Below, in pieces: positions 27,271 to 36,850 of a stretch of DNA of 64,000 bases (positions within the stretch are counted from its first letter, which is position 1; each line of letters starts with the position of its first letter). The position numbers and the translations under genes were made by a program. The notes under the pieces are model-generated. The model was not told where the DNA came from. It worked only from the letters and a program-made list of their open reading frames with translations, and did no database searches. The DNA is from Sinomonas mesophila (GTDB lineage: Bacteria; Actinomycetota; Actinomycetes; Actinomycetales; Micrococcaceae), in assembly GCF_001999765.1 (NCBI RefSeq), contig NZ_MTIC01000008.1:1-64000 (forward strand), given 5' to 3'.

Positions 27271-27379
27271 GAGGTCTGCACGACCTCCAGCGGCCAGCCC
27301 GGGGGCATCGCGAAGGAGTTCTCAGACCCAGTCGATCACGGAGCGGGCGCTCCCTCGCCAAGGTTCGCCGTCGAGTCTA
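27271..27379 (-). promoter_or_regulatory. rplY promoter and structured leader
   Basis: The -10-like TAGACT is at 27374-27379 on the minus strand, about 137 bases before the ATG. In the leader GAGGTC (27271-27276) pairs with GACCTC (27282-27287), 34 bases before the start codon. No clear -35 is seen. Confidence 0.4.
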
Positions 27380-27390
27380 CCAGCCCGGAA

Positions 27391-27449
27391 GAGCAGCGCA
27401 CGACGGCGAGGCTCACCGCCGTGGTGATCCTCGCCGTCGTGCGCTGCTC
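27391..27449. terminator. Long perfect hairpin after prs
   Basis: The arms 27391-27411 and 27429-27449 pair perfectly over 21 bases, and TCACC/GGTGA (27413-27417, 27423-27427) extends the stem to a 5-base loop. It begins 25 bases past the prs stop. No U-run follows, as with the other long hairpins in this window. Confidence 0.75.
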
Positions 27450-27474
27450 GCCGCCGCTGAGCTGCGCTGGGCGC

Positions 27475-28455
27475 TCAGCTCCGGCCGTCGAAGAGGCTCG
27501 TGACCGAGCCGTCGTCGAAGACCTCGTGGATCGCGCGGGCGATGAGCGGGGCGATCGAGAGGATCGTGAGCTGCTCGAAGCGCTTCTCCGGCGGGACGGG
27601 CAGGGTGTTGGTCACGACGACCTCGCGCGCGCCGGACTCGGCGAGCCGCTGCGAGGCCGGGTCGGAGAACACGGCGTGGGTCGCCGCGATGATGACGGAC
27701 CGGGCGCCGGCGTTCTTGAGCACGGCGACGGCGCCGGCGATCGTGCCGCCGGTGTCGATCATGTCGTCGATGAGCACGCAGTCTCGGTCCTCGACCTGGC
27801 CGACGACCGTCTTGGACACGGCGGAGTTCGGCACGTTGACGTCGCGCGTCTTGTGCACGAACGCGAGCGGCGCGCCGCCCAGCCGCTCGGCCCACTGCTC
27901 CGCGACGCGCACCCGGCCGGTGTCGGGCGAGACCACGGTGACCTTGTTGAGGTCCACGCGGGTACGCACGTAGTCAGCGAGGAGCGGGATGGCCATGAGG
28001 TGGTCGACGGGACCGTCGAAGAAGCCCTGGATCTGCGCGGTGTGGAGGTCGACGCTCATGAGCCGGTCGGCGCCGGCGGTCTTGTAGAGGTCGGAGACGA
28101 GGCGGGCCGAGATGGGCTCGCGGCCGCGGTGCTTCTTGTCCTGACGGGCGTAGGGGTAGAAGGGCGAGACCACCGTGATCCGCTTCGCGCTCGCGCGCTT
28201 GAGCGAGTCGATCATGATGAGCTGCTCCATGATCCAGTTGTTGATCGGCGCCGGGTGCGCCTGGATCACGAACGCGTCGGTGCCGCGCACGCTCTCCTCG
28301 AACCGGACGTAGGTCTCGCCGTTGGCGAAGTCGTAGGCCGAGGTCGGCAGCAGCTCGGTGCCGAGCTCCTTGGCGATCTCCTGCGCGAGCTCCGGGTGGG
28401 CCCGCCCGGAGGCGAGGACCAGCCGTTTCTCGCCGTGGGCCGTGATCTCGGTCAT
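27475..28455 (-). CDS. prs: Ribose-phosphate pyrophosphokinase
   Basis: This 326-residue enzyme makes PRPP from ribose 5-phosphate and ATP for purine, pyrimidine, histidine and decaprenyl-phosphoarabinose pathways. Typical features are the FANGETYVRFEESVRGTD flexible region, SVDLHTAQIQGFFDGPVDHL, and the PRPP loop VLIDDMIDTGGTIAGA. The ATG is immediately adjacent to the glmU stop with no spacer, and the glmU end supplies its ribosome site (GAAAGAAGAAGG). Gene order glmU-prs is the usual one. Confidence 0.97.
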   Translation of the reverse strand: MTEITAHGEKRLVLASGRAHPELAQEIAKELGTELLPTSAYDFANGETYVRFEESVRGTDAFVIQAHPAPINNWIMEQLIMIDSLKRASAKRITVVSPFYPYARQDKKHRGREPISARLVSDLYKTAGADRLMSVDLHTAQIQGFFDGPVDHLMAIPLLADYVRTRVDLNKVTVVSPDTGRVRVAEQWAERLGGAPLAFVHKTRDVNVPNSAVSKTVVGQVEDRDCVLIDDMIDTGGTIAGAVAVLKNAGARSVIIAATHAVFSDPASQRLAESGAREVVVTNTLPVPPEKRFEQLTILSIAPLIARAIHEVFDDGSVTSLFDGRS

Positions 28456-30045
28456 CTACTTGCCTTCTTCTTTCTTCAGGGGGGATGCGACGGAGGAAGG
28501 TTCGGGGTTGCCCGCGGCAGAATCAGGAACAGCGGCGCGGGCCCGCGCAGCAGCCTCGGCAGATGGCGAGCCGGGCCGGTGCGCCTCGGTCCAGCCCTCG
28601 GCGTTGCGCTGGGGGGCGATGGAGAGGGCGAGCGCGCCCGCGGGGACATCCTTGCGCACGACGGCGCCCGCGCCCGTGTAGGCGCCGTCGCCGACGGTCA
28701 CGGGGGCGACGAAGACGGTGTTGGACGCCGTGCGCACGTGCGCGCCGATCACGGTGCGGTGCTTGTGGACGCCGTCGTAGTTGGCGGTGATGTTGCCGCA
28801 GCCGATGTTGGTGCCCTCGCCGACCTCGGCGTCGCCGACGTAGCCGAGGTGGGAGAGCTTGGCGCCGCGGCCGATCTCGGCGTTCTTGGTCTCGTAGAAC
28901 GCTCCGATCTTGCCCTCGGCCCCGAGCCGCGTGCCCGGGCGGAGGTAGGTGAACGGGCCCACCGTGGCTCCGGGGCCGATCTCGGCCTTCGTGCCGTCCG
29001 TGCGCTTGACTGTCGCGCCCTCGCCGACGACGACGTCGGTGAGCGTCGTGTCGGGGCCGATGACGGCGTCGCGCTCGACGACGGTCGCGCCGTGCAGCTG
29101 CGTGTTCGGCTTGACGGTGACGTCCTCGGCGAGGCGGACGGTCGCGTCGATCCAGGTCGTGGCCGGGTCGACGACGGTCACGCCCGCGCGCATCCAGGCC
29201 TCCACGGTGCGCCGGTTGTGCTCGCGGGCGAGGGCCGCGAGCTGGACGCGGTCGTTGGCGCCCTCGACCTGCCAGCGGTCGTGGGTCGCGACGGCCTCGA
29301 CGCGGCCGCCGGCCTCGCGCGCGATCATGAGGACGTCCGTAAGGTACTTCTCGCCCTGGGCGTTCTCGGTCGTGACCTTGCGCAGAGCCGTCCGGAGCGC
29401 CTCCGCGTCGAACGCGTAGATGCCCGAATTGACCTCCCGGACGGCGCGCTCGGCCGGGGTCGCGTCCTTGTGCTCGCGGATGCCCGCGACCGTGCCGTCC
29501 TCGCCGCGCAGGATGCGGCCGTAGCCGGTGGGGTCGTCAAGGACCGCGGTCAGGACCGTCACGGCGTTGCCGTCGGCCTCGTGCACCGCGACGAGCTCGG
29601 TCAGCAGCTCCGTGGTCAGGAGCGGGACGTCGCCGTAGGTGACCACGACGGTCCCGGTGAGTCCGCTGTGGTCACCTGCGGCCGCCTGCTCGGCGTCGAG
29701 CGCCTCGAGGGCGACCTCGACGGCGCGGCCGGTACCGGGGACCTCGTCCTGGTCGACGATGAGGATGCCGGGGTCGAGGGCCGCGATGTGCTCCGCCACG
29801 AGGTCCCGCTCGTGGCGGACGACGGCGGCGAGCCGCCCGGGCGCGAGCCCGGCGGCGGCCGCGAGGGCGTGCGCGACCATGGAGCGCCCACCGAGCGGGT
29901 GGAGGATCTTCGGGGTCCGGGACTTCATGCGCGTGCCGGCGCCGGCCGCGAGCACGATCACCGCCGCGGGATGCGGCCCCTCCGGTCTCTGCGCTTCCGG
30001 CGCCTGTGGTGCGGGTGCGCTCTGTCCGGGGATGTCCGCATTCAC
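28456..30045 (-). CDS. glmU: Bifunctional GlmU: GlcN-1-P acetyltransferase / UDP-GlcNAc pyrophosphorylase
   Basis: The product is 529 residues. The N-terminal uridyltransferase has the signature VIVLAAGAGTRMKSRTPKIL, then GDVPLLT. The C-terminal left-handed beta helix acetyltransferase shows YLRPGTRLGAEGKIGAFYE, LSHLGYVGDAEVGEGTNIG and GNITANYDG. It makes UDP-GlcNAc for peptidoglycan and probably for the nearby polysaccharide locus. The protein is longer than E. coli GlmU because of a polar N-terminal extension and an Ala/Pro-rich C-terminal tail, both common in actinobacteria. Confidence 0.97.
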   Translation of the reverse strand: MNADIPGQSAPAPQAPEAQRPEGPHPAAVIVLAAGAGTRMKSRTPKILHPLGGRSMVAHALAAAAGLAPGRLAAVVRHERDLVAEHIAALDPGILIVDQDEVPGTGRAVEVALEALDAEQAAAGDHSGLTGTVVVTYGDVPLLTTELLTELVAVHEADGNAVTVLTAVLDDPTGYGRILRGEDGTVAGIREHKDATPAERAVREVNSGIYAFDAEALRTALRKVTTENAQGEKYLTDVLMIAREAGGRVEAVATHDRWQVEGANDRVQLAALAREHNRRTVEAWMRAGVTVVDPATTWIDATVRLAEDVTVKPNTQLHGATVVERDAVIGPDTTLTDVVVGEGATVKRTDGTKAEIGPGATVGPFTYLRPGTRLGAEGKIGAFYETKNAEIGRGAKLSHLGYVGDAEVGEGTNIGCGNITANYDGVHKHRTVIGAHVRTASNTVFVAPVTVGDGAYTGAGAVVRKDVPAGALALSIAPQRNAEGWTEAHRPGSPSAEAAARARAAVPDSAAGNPEPSSVASPLKKEEGK

Positions 30046-30162
30046 TGTCGCTGGCTCTCCTGGTCGATCGGCTCCGGCGTGTGGCTGCTCGCCATTCTAT
30101 CGACGGCCCACATCGGGCCCCTGACGGGTCCCGCCCGTGCGCGCGTCGACGGCGGCGCCACG

Positions 30163-30234
30163 TTCCGCCCCTAGGATTCGAACCTAGACTGCACGGCTCC
30201 AAAGGCCGGCGTGCTGCCGTTACACCAGGGCGGA
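30163..30234 (-). tRNA. tRNA-Gln (anticodon TTG)
   Basis: The acceptor arms TCCGCCC (5' end at 30234) and GGGCGGA pair fully. The T arm is CTAGG-TTCGAAT-CCTAG. The anticodon loop CTTTGGA gives UUG. The discriminator base is A, and CCA is not encoded. It lies between glmU and the ABC-F gene, as in relatives. Confidence 0.95.
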
Positions 30235-30312
30235 GTGCAGTGCGTCCGGCGGGCCCGCGGGCGGGCGCGCGCAGAACGCAGCGGCACAGTGCTCAATTCT
30301 GCCACGGATGGG

Positions 30313-32205
30313 CTACTCGAGGATCTCAGAGGCCTCGAGCCAGGCCAGTTCGAGCTCCTCCTTCTGCGCGACGAGGTCCTGAAGCTCGGTGTTGAGCTCG
30401 CCCAGCCGCGCGTAGTCCTCCGCAGAGGCCGCCATCTGGGCGTGGAGCTCCTCCTCGCGCTGGGCGATCCTGCCCAGCTGGCGCTCGATCCTGGCGAGTT
30501 CCTTCCGCGCTTCGCGCTTCTGAGCCTCGCTGAACCGGGACGGGGTCGCGGCGGCCGCGCCGGCGCCTCCTCCGGTGCCCGAGGCCGACGCCGGGGCCGC
30601 ACCCGAGGTGCCCGTGGCACCGGCCAGCGACCCCCCGCCGTCGTTCGCTGCGCCCGTCGCCCCTGCCAGGGCCGCCTCGCGGAGGGCGAGGTACTGCTCG
30701 ACGCCGCCGGGCAGGTCGCGGATGCGGCCGTCACCGAGGAGGGCGAGCTGGTGGTCGGTGACGCGCTCGAGGAGGTAGCGGTCGTGGCTCACGACGACGA
30801 GGGTGCCGGGCCAGCCGTCGAGCACGTCCTCGACGGCCGTCAGGGTGTCGGTGTCGAGGTCATTCGTGGGCTCATCGAGCATGAGCACGTTGGGCTCGCC
30901 GACGAGCAGGCGCAGGAGCTGGAGGCGGCGCCGCTCGCCGCCGGAGAGCTCCGAGATCCGCGTCCACTGCTTCTCGTTCGTGAAGCCGAGCTGCTCGACG
31001 AGCTGGCCGGCCGTGAGCTCCTTGCCGCCGACTCTGACGGTCTGCTTCTCGCGCTGGATGAGCTCGACGACGCGCAGCTCGGCGACGTCGTCGAGCTCGC
31101 GGACCTCCTGGCTCAGCACCGCGGGCACGACCGTCTTGCCCCGCCGGACCCGACCCGCCGTGGGGGCGATGTCGCCCGAGAGGAGCCGCAGGAGCGTCGA
31201 CTTGCCCGCACCGTTGACGCCCACGATGCCGACGCGCTCCCCGGGCGCGAGGCGCAGGGTGATGCCGTCGAAGAGGGGCGCGTTCCCGCCGTCGTCCGCG
31301 CCGCCGTCCTGACGCGCGTACGCGAGGCTCACGTCCTCGAGGTCGATCACGTCCTTGCCCAGGCGCGCCGTCGCCATGCGGGACAGGGCCACGGTGTCGC
31401 GCGGCTCGGGCACGTCGGCGATGAGCGCGTTCGCGGCCTCGATGCGGAACTTGGGCTTGGACGTGCGGGCGGGCGCGCCGCGGCGCAGCCACGCGAGCTC
31501 CTTCTTCATGAGGTTCTGCCGCTTGGACTCGACGACGGCGGCCGCGCGGTCGCGCTCGGCGCGGGCGAGGACGTAGGCGGCGTACCCACCGTCGAACGGG
31601 TCGACGATCCCGTCGTGGACCTCCCACGTGTCGGTGCAGACCTCGTCGAGGAACCAGCGGTCGTGGGTCACGACGAGGAAGGCGCCCTCGTTCGCGCGCC
31701 AGCGGGTCTTGAGGTGCCGCGCGAGCCATGCGACGCCCTCGACGTCGAGGTGGTTCGTGGGCTCGTCGAGCATGATGACGTCGTGCGGCTCGATGAGGAG
31801 CTTCGCGAGCGCGACGCGGCGCTTCTGGCCGCCCGAGAGGGAGCGGATCCGTGCGTGCCAGTCGACGTCCTCGACGAGGCCGCCCATGATGTCGCGGATC
31901 GCGGGGTTCGACGCCCACTCGTAGTCGGCGCGGTCGCCGACGATCGCGGCGCCGACCGTGAGGTCGGCGTCGAGCACGTCGCCCTGGTCGAGGTAGCCGA
32001 TGTTCACGTCGCGGCGCTTGGTGACGCGGCCGGCGTCGGGCTCGAGCCGCTGGGCGAGCAGGCGCATGAGTGTGGACTTGCCGTCGCCGTTGCGGCCCAC
32101 GACCCCGATCCGGTGGCCCTCGTCGAGCCCCACCGTGACGCCGTCGAGCACCGTGCGGGTGCCGAAGGAGATGGAGAGGTTCTCACCGCCGAGCAGGTGT
32201 GCCAA
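30313..32205 (-). CDS. ABC-F family ATPase (ribosome-associated, Uup/EttA-like)
   Basis: The protein is 630 residues with two ABC cassettes and no transmembrane part. The first cassette has GRNGDGKST near residue 38 and LSGGQKRRVALAKL. The second has GVNGAGKST and LSGGERRRLQLLRL. Both carry MLDEPTN-type Walker B motifs. A linker of about 80 residues between the cassettes and an Ala/Gly-rich stretch before a C-terminal coiled coil (SEAQKREARKELARIERQLG) are of the Uup kind. It probably acts in translation or at ribosome assembly. Drug resistance cannot be inferred. It sits next to ispE, a conserved arrangement. Confidence 0.93.
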   Translation of the reverse strand: MAHLLGGENLSISFGTRTVLDGVTVGLDEGHRIGVVGRNGDGKSTLMRLLAQRLEPDAGRVTKRRDVNIGYLDQGDVLDADLTVGAAIVGDRADYEWASNPAIRDIMGGLVEDVDWHARIRSLSGGQKRRVALAKLLIEPHDVIMLDEPTNHLDVEGVAWLARHLKTRWRANEGAFLVVTHDRWFLDEVCTDTWEVHDGIVDPFDGGYAAYVLARAERDRAAAVVESKRQNLMKKELAWLRRGAPARTSKPKFRIEAANALIADVPEPRDTVALSRMATARLGKDVIDLEDVSLAYARQDGGADDGGNAPLFDGITLRLAPGERVGIVGVNGAGKSTLLRLLSGDIAPTAGRVRRGKTVVPAVLSQEVRELDDVAELRVVELIQREKQTVRVGGKELTAGQLVEQLGFTNEKQWTRISELSGGERRRLQLLRLLVGEPNVLMLDEPTNDLDTDTLTAVEDVLDGWPGTLVVVSHDRYLLERVTDHQLALLGDGRIRDLPGGVEQYLALREAALAGATGAANDGGGSLAGATGTSGAAPASASGTGGGAGAAAATPSRFSEAQKREARKELARIERQLGRIAQREEELHAQMAASAEDYARLGELNTELQDLVAQKEELELAWLEASEILE

Positions 32206-32242
32206 GGGATGCGTGTCCTTAGAGTGGGCCGGAAAAAATGGA

Positions 32243-33223
32243 CTACAGCAGGGTATCGCTCAGGATCCTCGCCCCAGGAACCGGGCCGTGCACCGCGAGG
32301 GCCTCGACGCCGCGGTGGGCCAGGGCCTCGACGAGCCCGGCCGCGGCATCCCCGTCCGGCGCGAGGAGGGCGACGGTGGGCCCGGACCCGGAGACGAGGG
32401 AGGCGAGCGCGCCGTGCGAGTCCGCCCAGCCGAGCGTCTCGCGCAGGCCTGGGGCGAGCTGGATCGCGGCGCGCTGGAGGTCGTTGACGAGCAGGTGGGA
32501 CAGGCGGGTGGCGTCGGCGCTGCGCAGGGCCGCGAGGATCTCGGGTTCGACCTCGGTGGGCTCGGGCGCGGCGATGCCCTCGGCGTCCCGGAGCCGGTCG
32601 AGCTCGGCGAAGACGGCCGGGGTGCTGAGGCCGTAGTCGGCGGGGACGAGCACCCAGTCGAGGCGCTCGGTGGCGAGCGCGGGCGAGAGCCGGTCCCCCA
32701 CGCCGAGGCCGACGGCGGCGCCGCCCAGGAGCGCGAACGGCACGTCCGCGCCGAGCTCGGCCGCGAGGTGCGCGAGCTCCTCCTTGGACAGGCCGCTGTC
32801 CCATAGGGCGTCGCACGCGAGGAGGGTCGCGGCGGCGTCGGCCGATCCGCCGCCCATGCCGCCGGCGACCGGCACGCGCTTGGTGATCTCGAGGTGCACG
32901 CCCGTGGCCCTCTCGGACACGTCCGCCATGAGGCGCGCGGCCCTGACGGCGAGGTTGCTCTCGTCGAGGGGGATCTCGACGCCCTCGAGCTCCAGGGTGC
33001 TCTCCGGGCTCAGGCTCACGGTGATGCCCGGCTCCAGCGTGCTCGTGGCCGTGACCTCCTCGAAGAGCGAGACGGCGAGGTACACGCTCGCGACCGAGTG
33101 GTAGCCGTCGGGCCGCAGCGGGCCGACCTGGAGCGAGACGTTGACCTTCCCGGGGGCCTTGGCTCGCACGGAGCGCTGCCGCCTGGGCTGGCCGGTGCCG
33201 AGCCCTGGGGGTGGTGTGTGCAT
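32243..33223 (-). CDS. ispE: 4-diphosphocytidyl-2-C-methyl-D-erythritol kinase
   Basis: A 326-residue GHMP kinase of the MEP isoprenoid pathway. It shows VRAKAPGKVNVSLQVG at the substrate site, the ATP loop PVAGGMGGGSADAAATL and LVSGSGPTVALLAPDGDA near the end. The ATG at 33223 gives an 11-base gap to the rsmA stop. An ATG at 33262 would overlap rsmA by 29 bases, and a later GTG just before RAKAPGK is also possible. The start is therefore uncertain by a few residues. Confidence 0.94.
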   Translation of the reverse strand: MHTPPPGLGTGQPRRQRSVRAKAPGKVNVSLQVGPLRPDGYHSVASVYLAVSLFEEVTATSTLEPGITVSLSPESTLELEGVEIPLDESNLAVRAARLMADVSERATGVHLEITKRVPVAGGMGGGSADAAATLLACDALWDSGLSKEELAHLAAELGADVPFALLGGAAVGLGVGDRLSPALATERLDWVLVPADYGLSTPAVFAELDRLRDAEGIAAPEPTEVEPEILAALRSADATRLSHLLVNDLQRAAIQLAPGLRETLGWADSHGALASLVSGSGPTVALLAPDGDAAAGLVEALAHRGVEALAVHGPVPGARILSDTLL

Positions 33224-33233
33224 GCCCCCCACG

Positions 33234-34154
33234 CTAGCGGCCGGCCCCCGGAACCGGCTCATCGGACGGTGCGCCGGCCGGGTCCGATGCCGTCCGCTGC
33301 TCGGCGATCCGCGCGAACTCCGCGATGCCGAGGACCTCGCCGCGGGCCTTGGGGTCGATGCCGGCGGCGACGAGGATTCGTTCGGCCTCGGCGCCGCTGC
33401 CTGCCCAGCCCGCGAGGGCCGCGCGGAGGGTCTTGCGGCGCTGGGCGAACGCGGCGTCGATGACGGCGAACACCTCGGCGCGCGTCGCCGTCGTCCGGGG
33501 CGGCTCGGTGCGGACGAAGCCCACCAGGCCCGAGTGGATCTTGGGGGCGGGCCAGAAGACGTTCATGCCGATCACGCCTGCCTTGCGCATCGTGCCGTAC
33601 CACGCGGCCTTGACGCTCGGGACGCCGTACACCTTCGAGCCGGGCTCCGCCGCGAGACGGTCCGCGACCTCCTCCTGCACCATGACGAGGCCGTGCCGCA
33701 GGCTCGGGAAGTGCTCGAGCAGGTGCAGCACCACGGGGACGGCGACGTTGTAGGGGAGGTTCGCGACGATCGCGCTCGGCTCCTGGGGCAGTCCGGTCAC
33801 TTTGAGCGCGTCGGAGAGCACGAGGTCGAAGCGGCCGACGGCGTCCGGCCGCCACCGGGCGACCGTCGCGGGCAGGCGCCCGGCGAGCACGGGGTCGATC
33901 TCGATCGCGACGACGTGCTCCGCGGCGTCGAGCAGCCCGAGGGTCAGCGAGCCGAGCCCGGGCCCGACCTCGAGCACCGTCTCCCCCGGCTCGAGATGCG
34001 CGGCGGACACGATGCGGCGGATCGTGTTGCCGTCGATCACGAAGTTCTGGCCCAGCGTCTTCGTGGGCCGGATCCCGAGCTCTCCCGCGAGGGCGCGGAT
34101 GTCGGCGGGGCTGAGCAGATCACGGCCGTCACGGGAGCCTGGTGCGTGCGTCAC
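33234..34154 (-). CDS. rsmA: 16S rRNA adenine(1518/1519) dimethyltransferase
   Basis: The 306-residue KsgA/RsmA enzyme dimethylates two adenines in the 3' hairpin of 16S rRNA. It shows [18 protein letters not shown], the SAM motif [25 protein letters not shown], and the catalytic [10 protein letters not shown]. Length is usual. It is in the conserved tatD-rpfB-rsmA-ispE block, downstream of rpfB after a hairpin. Confidence 0.96.
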   Translation of the reverse strand: MTHAPGSRDGRDLLSPADIRALAGELGIRPTKTLGQNFVIDGNTIRRIVSAAHLEPGETVLEVGPGLGSLTLGLLDAAEHVVAIEIDPVLAGRLPATVARWRPDAVGRFDLVLSDALKVTGLPQEPSAIVANLPYNVAVPVVLHLLEHFPSLRHGLVMVQEEVADRLAAEPGSKVYGVPSVKAAWYGTMRKAGVIGMNVFWPAPKIHSGLVGFVRTEPPRTTATRAEVFAVIDAAFAQRRKTLRAALAGWAGSGAEAERILVAAGIDPKARGEVLGIAEFARIAEQRTASDPAGAPSDEPVPGAGR

Positions 34155-34196
34155 CCGAGCATCCTACCGACGCGGGCACCCGCCGAGGCGCGCCAA

Positions 34197-34228
34197 GGCC
34201 CCGGCCGGGCAGGATCCCGGCCGGGGCC
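34197..34228 (-). terminator. GC-rich hairpin between rpfB and rsmA
   Basis: A 13-base perfect stem (34197-34209 with 34216-34228) with a 6-base CAGGAT loop. It lies 84 bases past the rpfB stop on the minus strand. Only a short CCTT follows, so factor help may be needed. Confidence 0.6.
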
Positions 34229-34230
34229 AT

Positions 34231-35538
<1,308 letters not shown>

Positions 35539-35541
35539 TCA

Positions 35542-35606
35542 TCAGTCCGACGTCGTTGACGGAGGACTGAGCGCCAGTGCTGCTTTCCCGCCCGGAGGAG
35601 CACTGG
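35542..35606 (-). promoter_or_regulatory. Structured 5' leader of rpfB
   Basis: Two stem-loops lie before the start codon: CCAGTGCT/AGCACTGG (35574-35581, 35599-35606) and TCAGTCC/GGACTGA (35542-35548, 35564-35570). An AT-rich tract (35668-35682) upstream may hold the promoter. Rpf genes are often RNA-regulated in actinobacteria, but I could not match the c-di-AMP riboswitch consensus here. Confidence 0.4.
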
Positions 35607-35725
35607 CCGGATGGCCGAGGGCGAGCGTCCGGCGGCCTTCCCCGACCCCGGCTATTGGACCCACTGTAATCAAAAAGTTATGCAGGGCCAAACCAGGTCA
35701 CAGAATGATGACGGACTGGGAATGT

Positions 35726-36712
35726 TCAGTCCCAGCTGCCGTAGGCCTCCTCGGTGTTGGCCGTGAGCCGCCCGCACAGCTCGGCAAGGTCGGCGCCGAG
35801 CTCCTCGGCCATGGCGCGGACCGTATACGGGACCATGTAGCTCGCGTTGGGCCGGCCCCGGTACGGATGCGGCGTGAGGAACGGCGAGTCCGTCTCGACG
35901 AGGAGGCGCGAGGGGTCGGCGACCGCGAGGGCCCGGCGCAGGTCGTCGGCGTTCTTGAACGTCATGGTCCCGGAGAAGGACATGAACCAGCCGTGTTCGT
36001 TGCACACGCGGGCGAGCTCCTCGTCGCCCGAGAAGCAGTGGAACACGACCCGGTCGGGCGCGCCCTCCTCCGCGAGGACGCGGACGACGTCGTCGTGCGC
36101 GTCCCGGTCGTGGATCTGGAGCGTCTTGCCCAGCCGCTTCGCGAGGTCGATGTGCCAGCGGAACGAGTCGAACTGGACCGTGAGGGCCTCGCCCTTCGTG
36201 CGGAAGAAGTCGAGCCCCGTCTCGCCGATGGCCCGGACCCGGGGGTGGGCCGCGAGCGCCTCGATCTCGGCGTAGGCGGCCTCGAGCTCGCCGCGCGCCG
36301 CGTAGCGGGGGGCGTCGTTGGGGTGGAGTGCGACGGCGCCGAGCAACCGGGCGTCCGCCTCGACGGCCTCGACCGTGAAGCGGGACGAGGGGAGGTCGCA
36401 GCCGACCTGGACGGCACGGCCCACGCCCACGGCCTCGGCGGCGTCGAGCGCGTCGCGGACCCCGACCTCGACGAGCCCGTCGCGGAAGTTCAGGTGGGTG
36501 TGGTTGTCCACGACCGGCACGGGCAGGGGCTCGGGGGCGGGCGGATAGTCGAGCCGGCGCCGGCGCCCCTCCTCGTCCGTCGCGGACCGCCGCTCGCCCC
36601 GGCCTGCGGTGCCGTCCGCAGCAGTGCCGTCAGCGCGCGTGTCGGCGTCGTCGTCGGTCCAGCGGTAGGCGGCGGGGGGCAGGGAGGCGCACATGGCCTC
36701 CACTCTAGCCAT
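35726..36712 (-). CDS. tatD: TatD-family metal-dependent hydrolase/DNase
   Basis: A 328-residue TIM-barrel amidohydrolase. The metal ligands are visible in VVDNHTHLNF, GETGLDFF, QIHDRDAHDD, FHCFSG and VETDSPFL. The first 60 residues are polar and repetitive (DTRADGTAADGTAGRGERR), longer than in E. coli TatD. A second ATG at 36694 starts MCASLPPAAYRW; GGAGG stands only two bases before it, so the start is uncertain. The gene lies ahead of rpfB as in relatives. Confidence 0.93.
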   Translation of the reverse strand: MARVEAMCASLPPAAYRWTDDDADTRADGTAADGTAGRGERRSATDEEGRRRRLDYPPAPEPLPVPVVDNHTHLNFRDGLVEVGVRDALDAAEAVGVGRAVQVGCDLPSSRFTVEAVEADARLLGAVALHPNDAPRYAARGELEAAYAEIEALAAHPRVRAIGETGLDFFRTKGEALTVQFDSFRWHIDLAKRLGKTLQIHDRDAHDDVVRVLAEEGAPDRVVFHCFSGDEELARVCNEHGWFMSFSGTMTFKNADDLRRALAVADPSRLLVETDSPFLTPHPYRGRPNASYMVPYTVRAMAEELGADLAELCGRLTANTEEAYGSWD

Positions 36713-36817
36713 CCGGCGCGGCTGGGCTCCGATGACGGGAGTGCCTGCCGCGTTCGCAGGCTGCCGAGGAATTTGTCGTAGATGATGTCTAGATATCGCA
36801 GCGCACCCCCATTATCA

Positions 36818-36833
36818 TCGAACAAAGATTCGA
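36818..36833. promoter_or_regulatory. LexA-type SOS box TCGAACAAAGATTCGA
   Basis: This 16-base dyad matches the actinobacterial SOS box TCGAAC-N4-GTTCGA at 11 of the 12 fixed positions. It ends 17 bases before the GTG of the DUF222/HNH gene, in an AT-rich stretch fitting a promoter. Mycobacterial relatives of this gene (13E12 family) are known LexA targets. Confidence 0.65.
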
Positions 36834-36850
36834 CAACTGGGAGGGCGCAG

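Noticed and set aside
26788-30174. A 1128-codon plus-strand open frame
   Set aside because: It lies opposite rplY, prs and glmU. Its Gly/Asp/Val/Arg-only composition is the usual mirror of high-GC genes.
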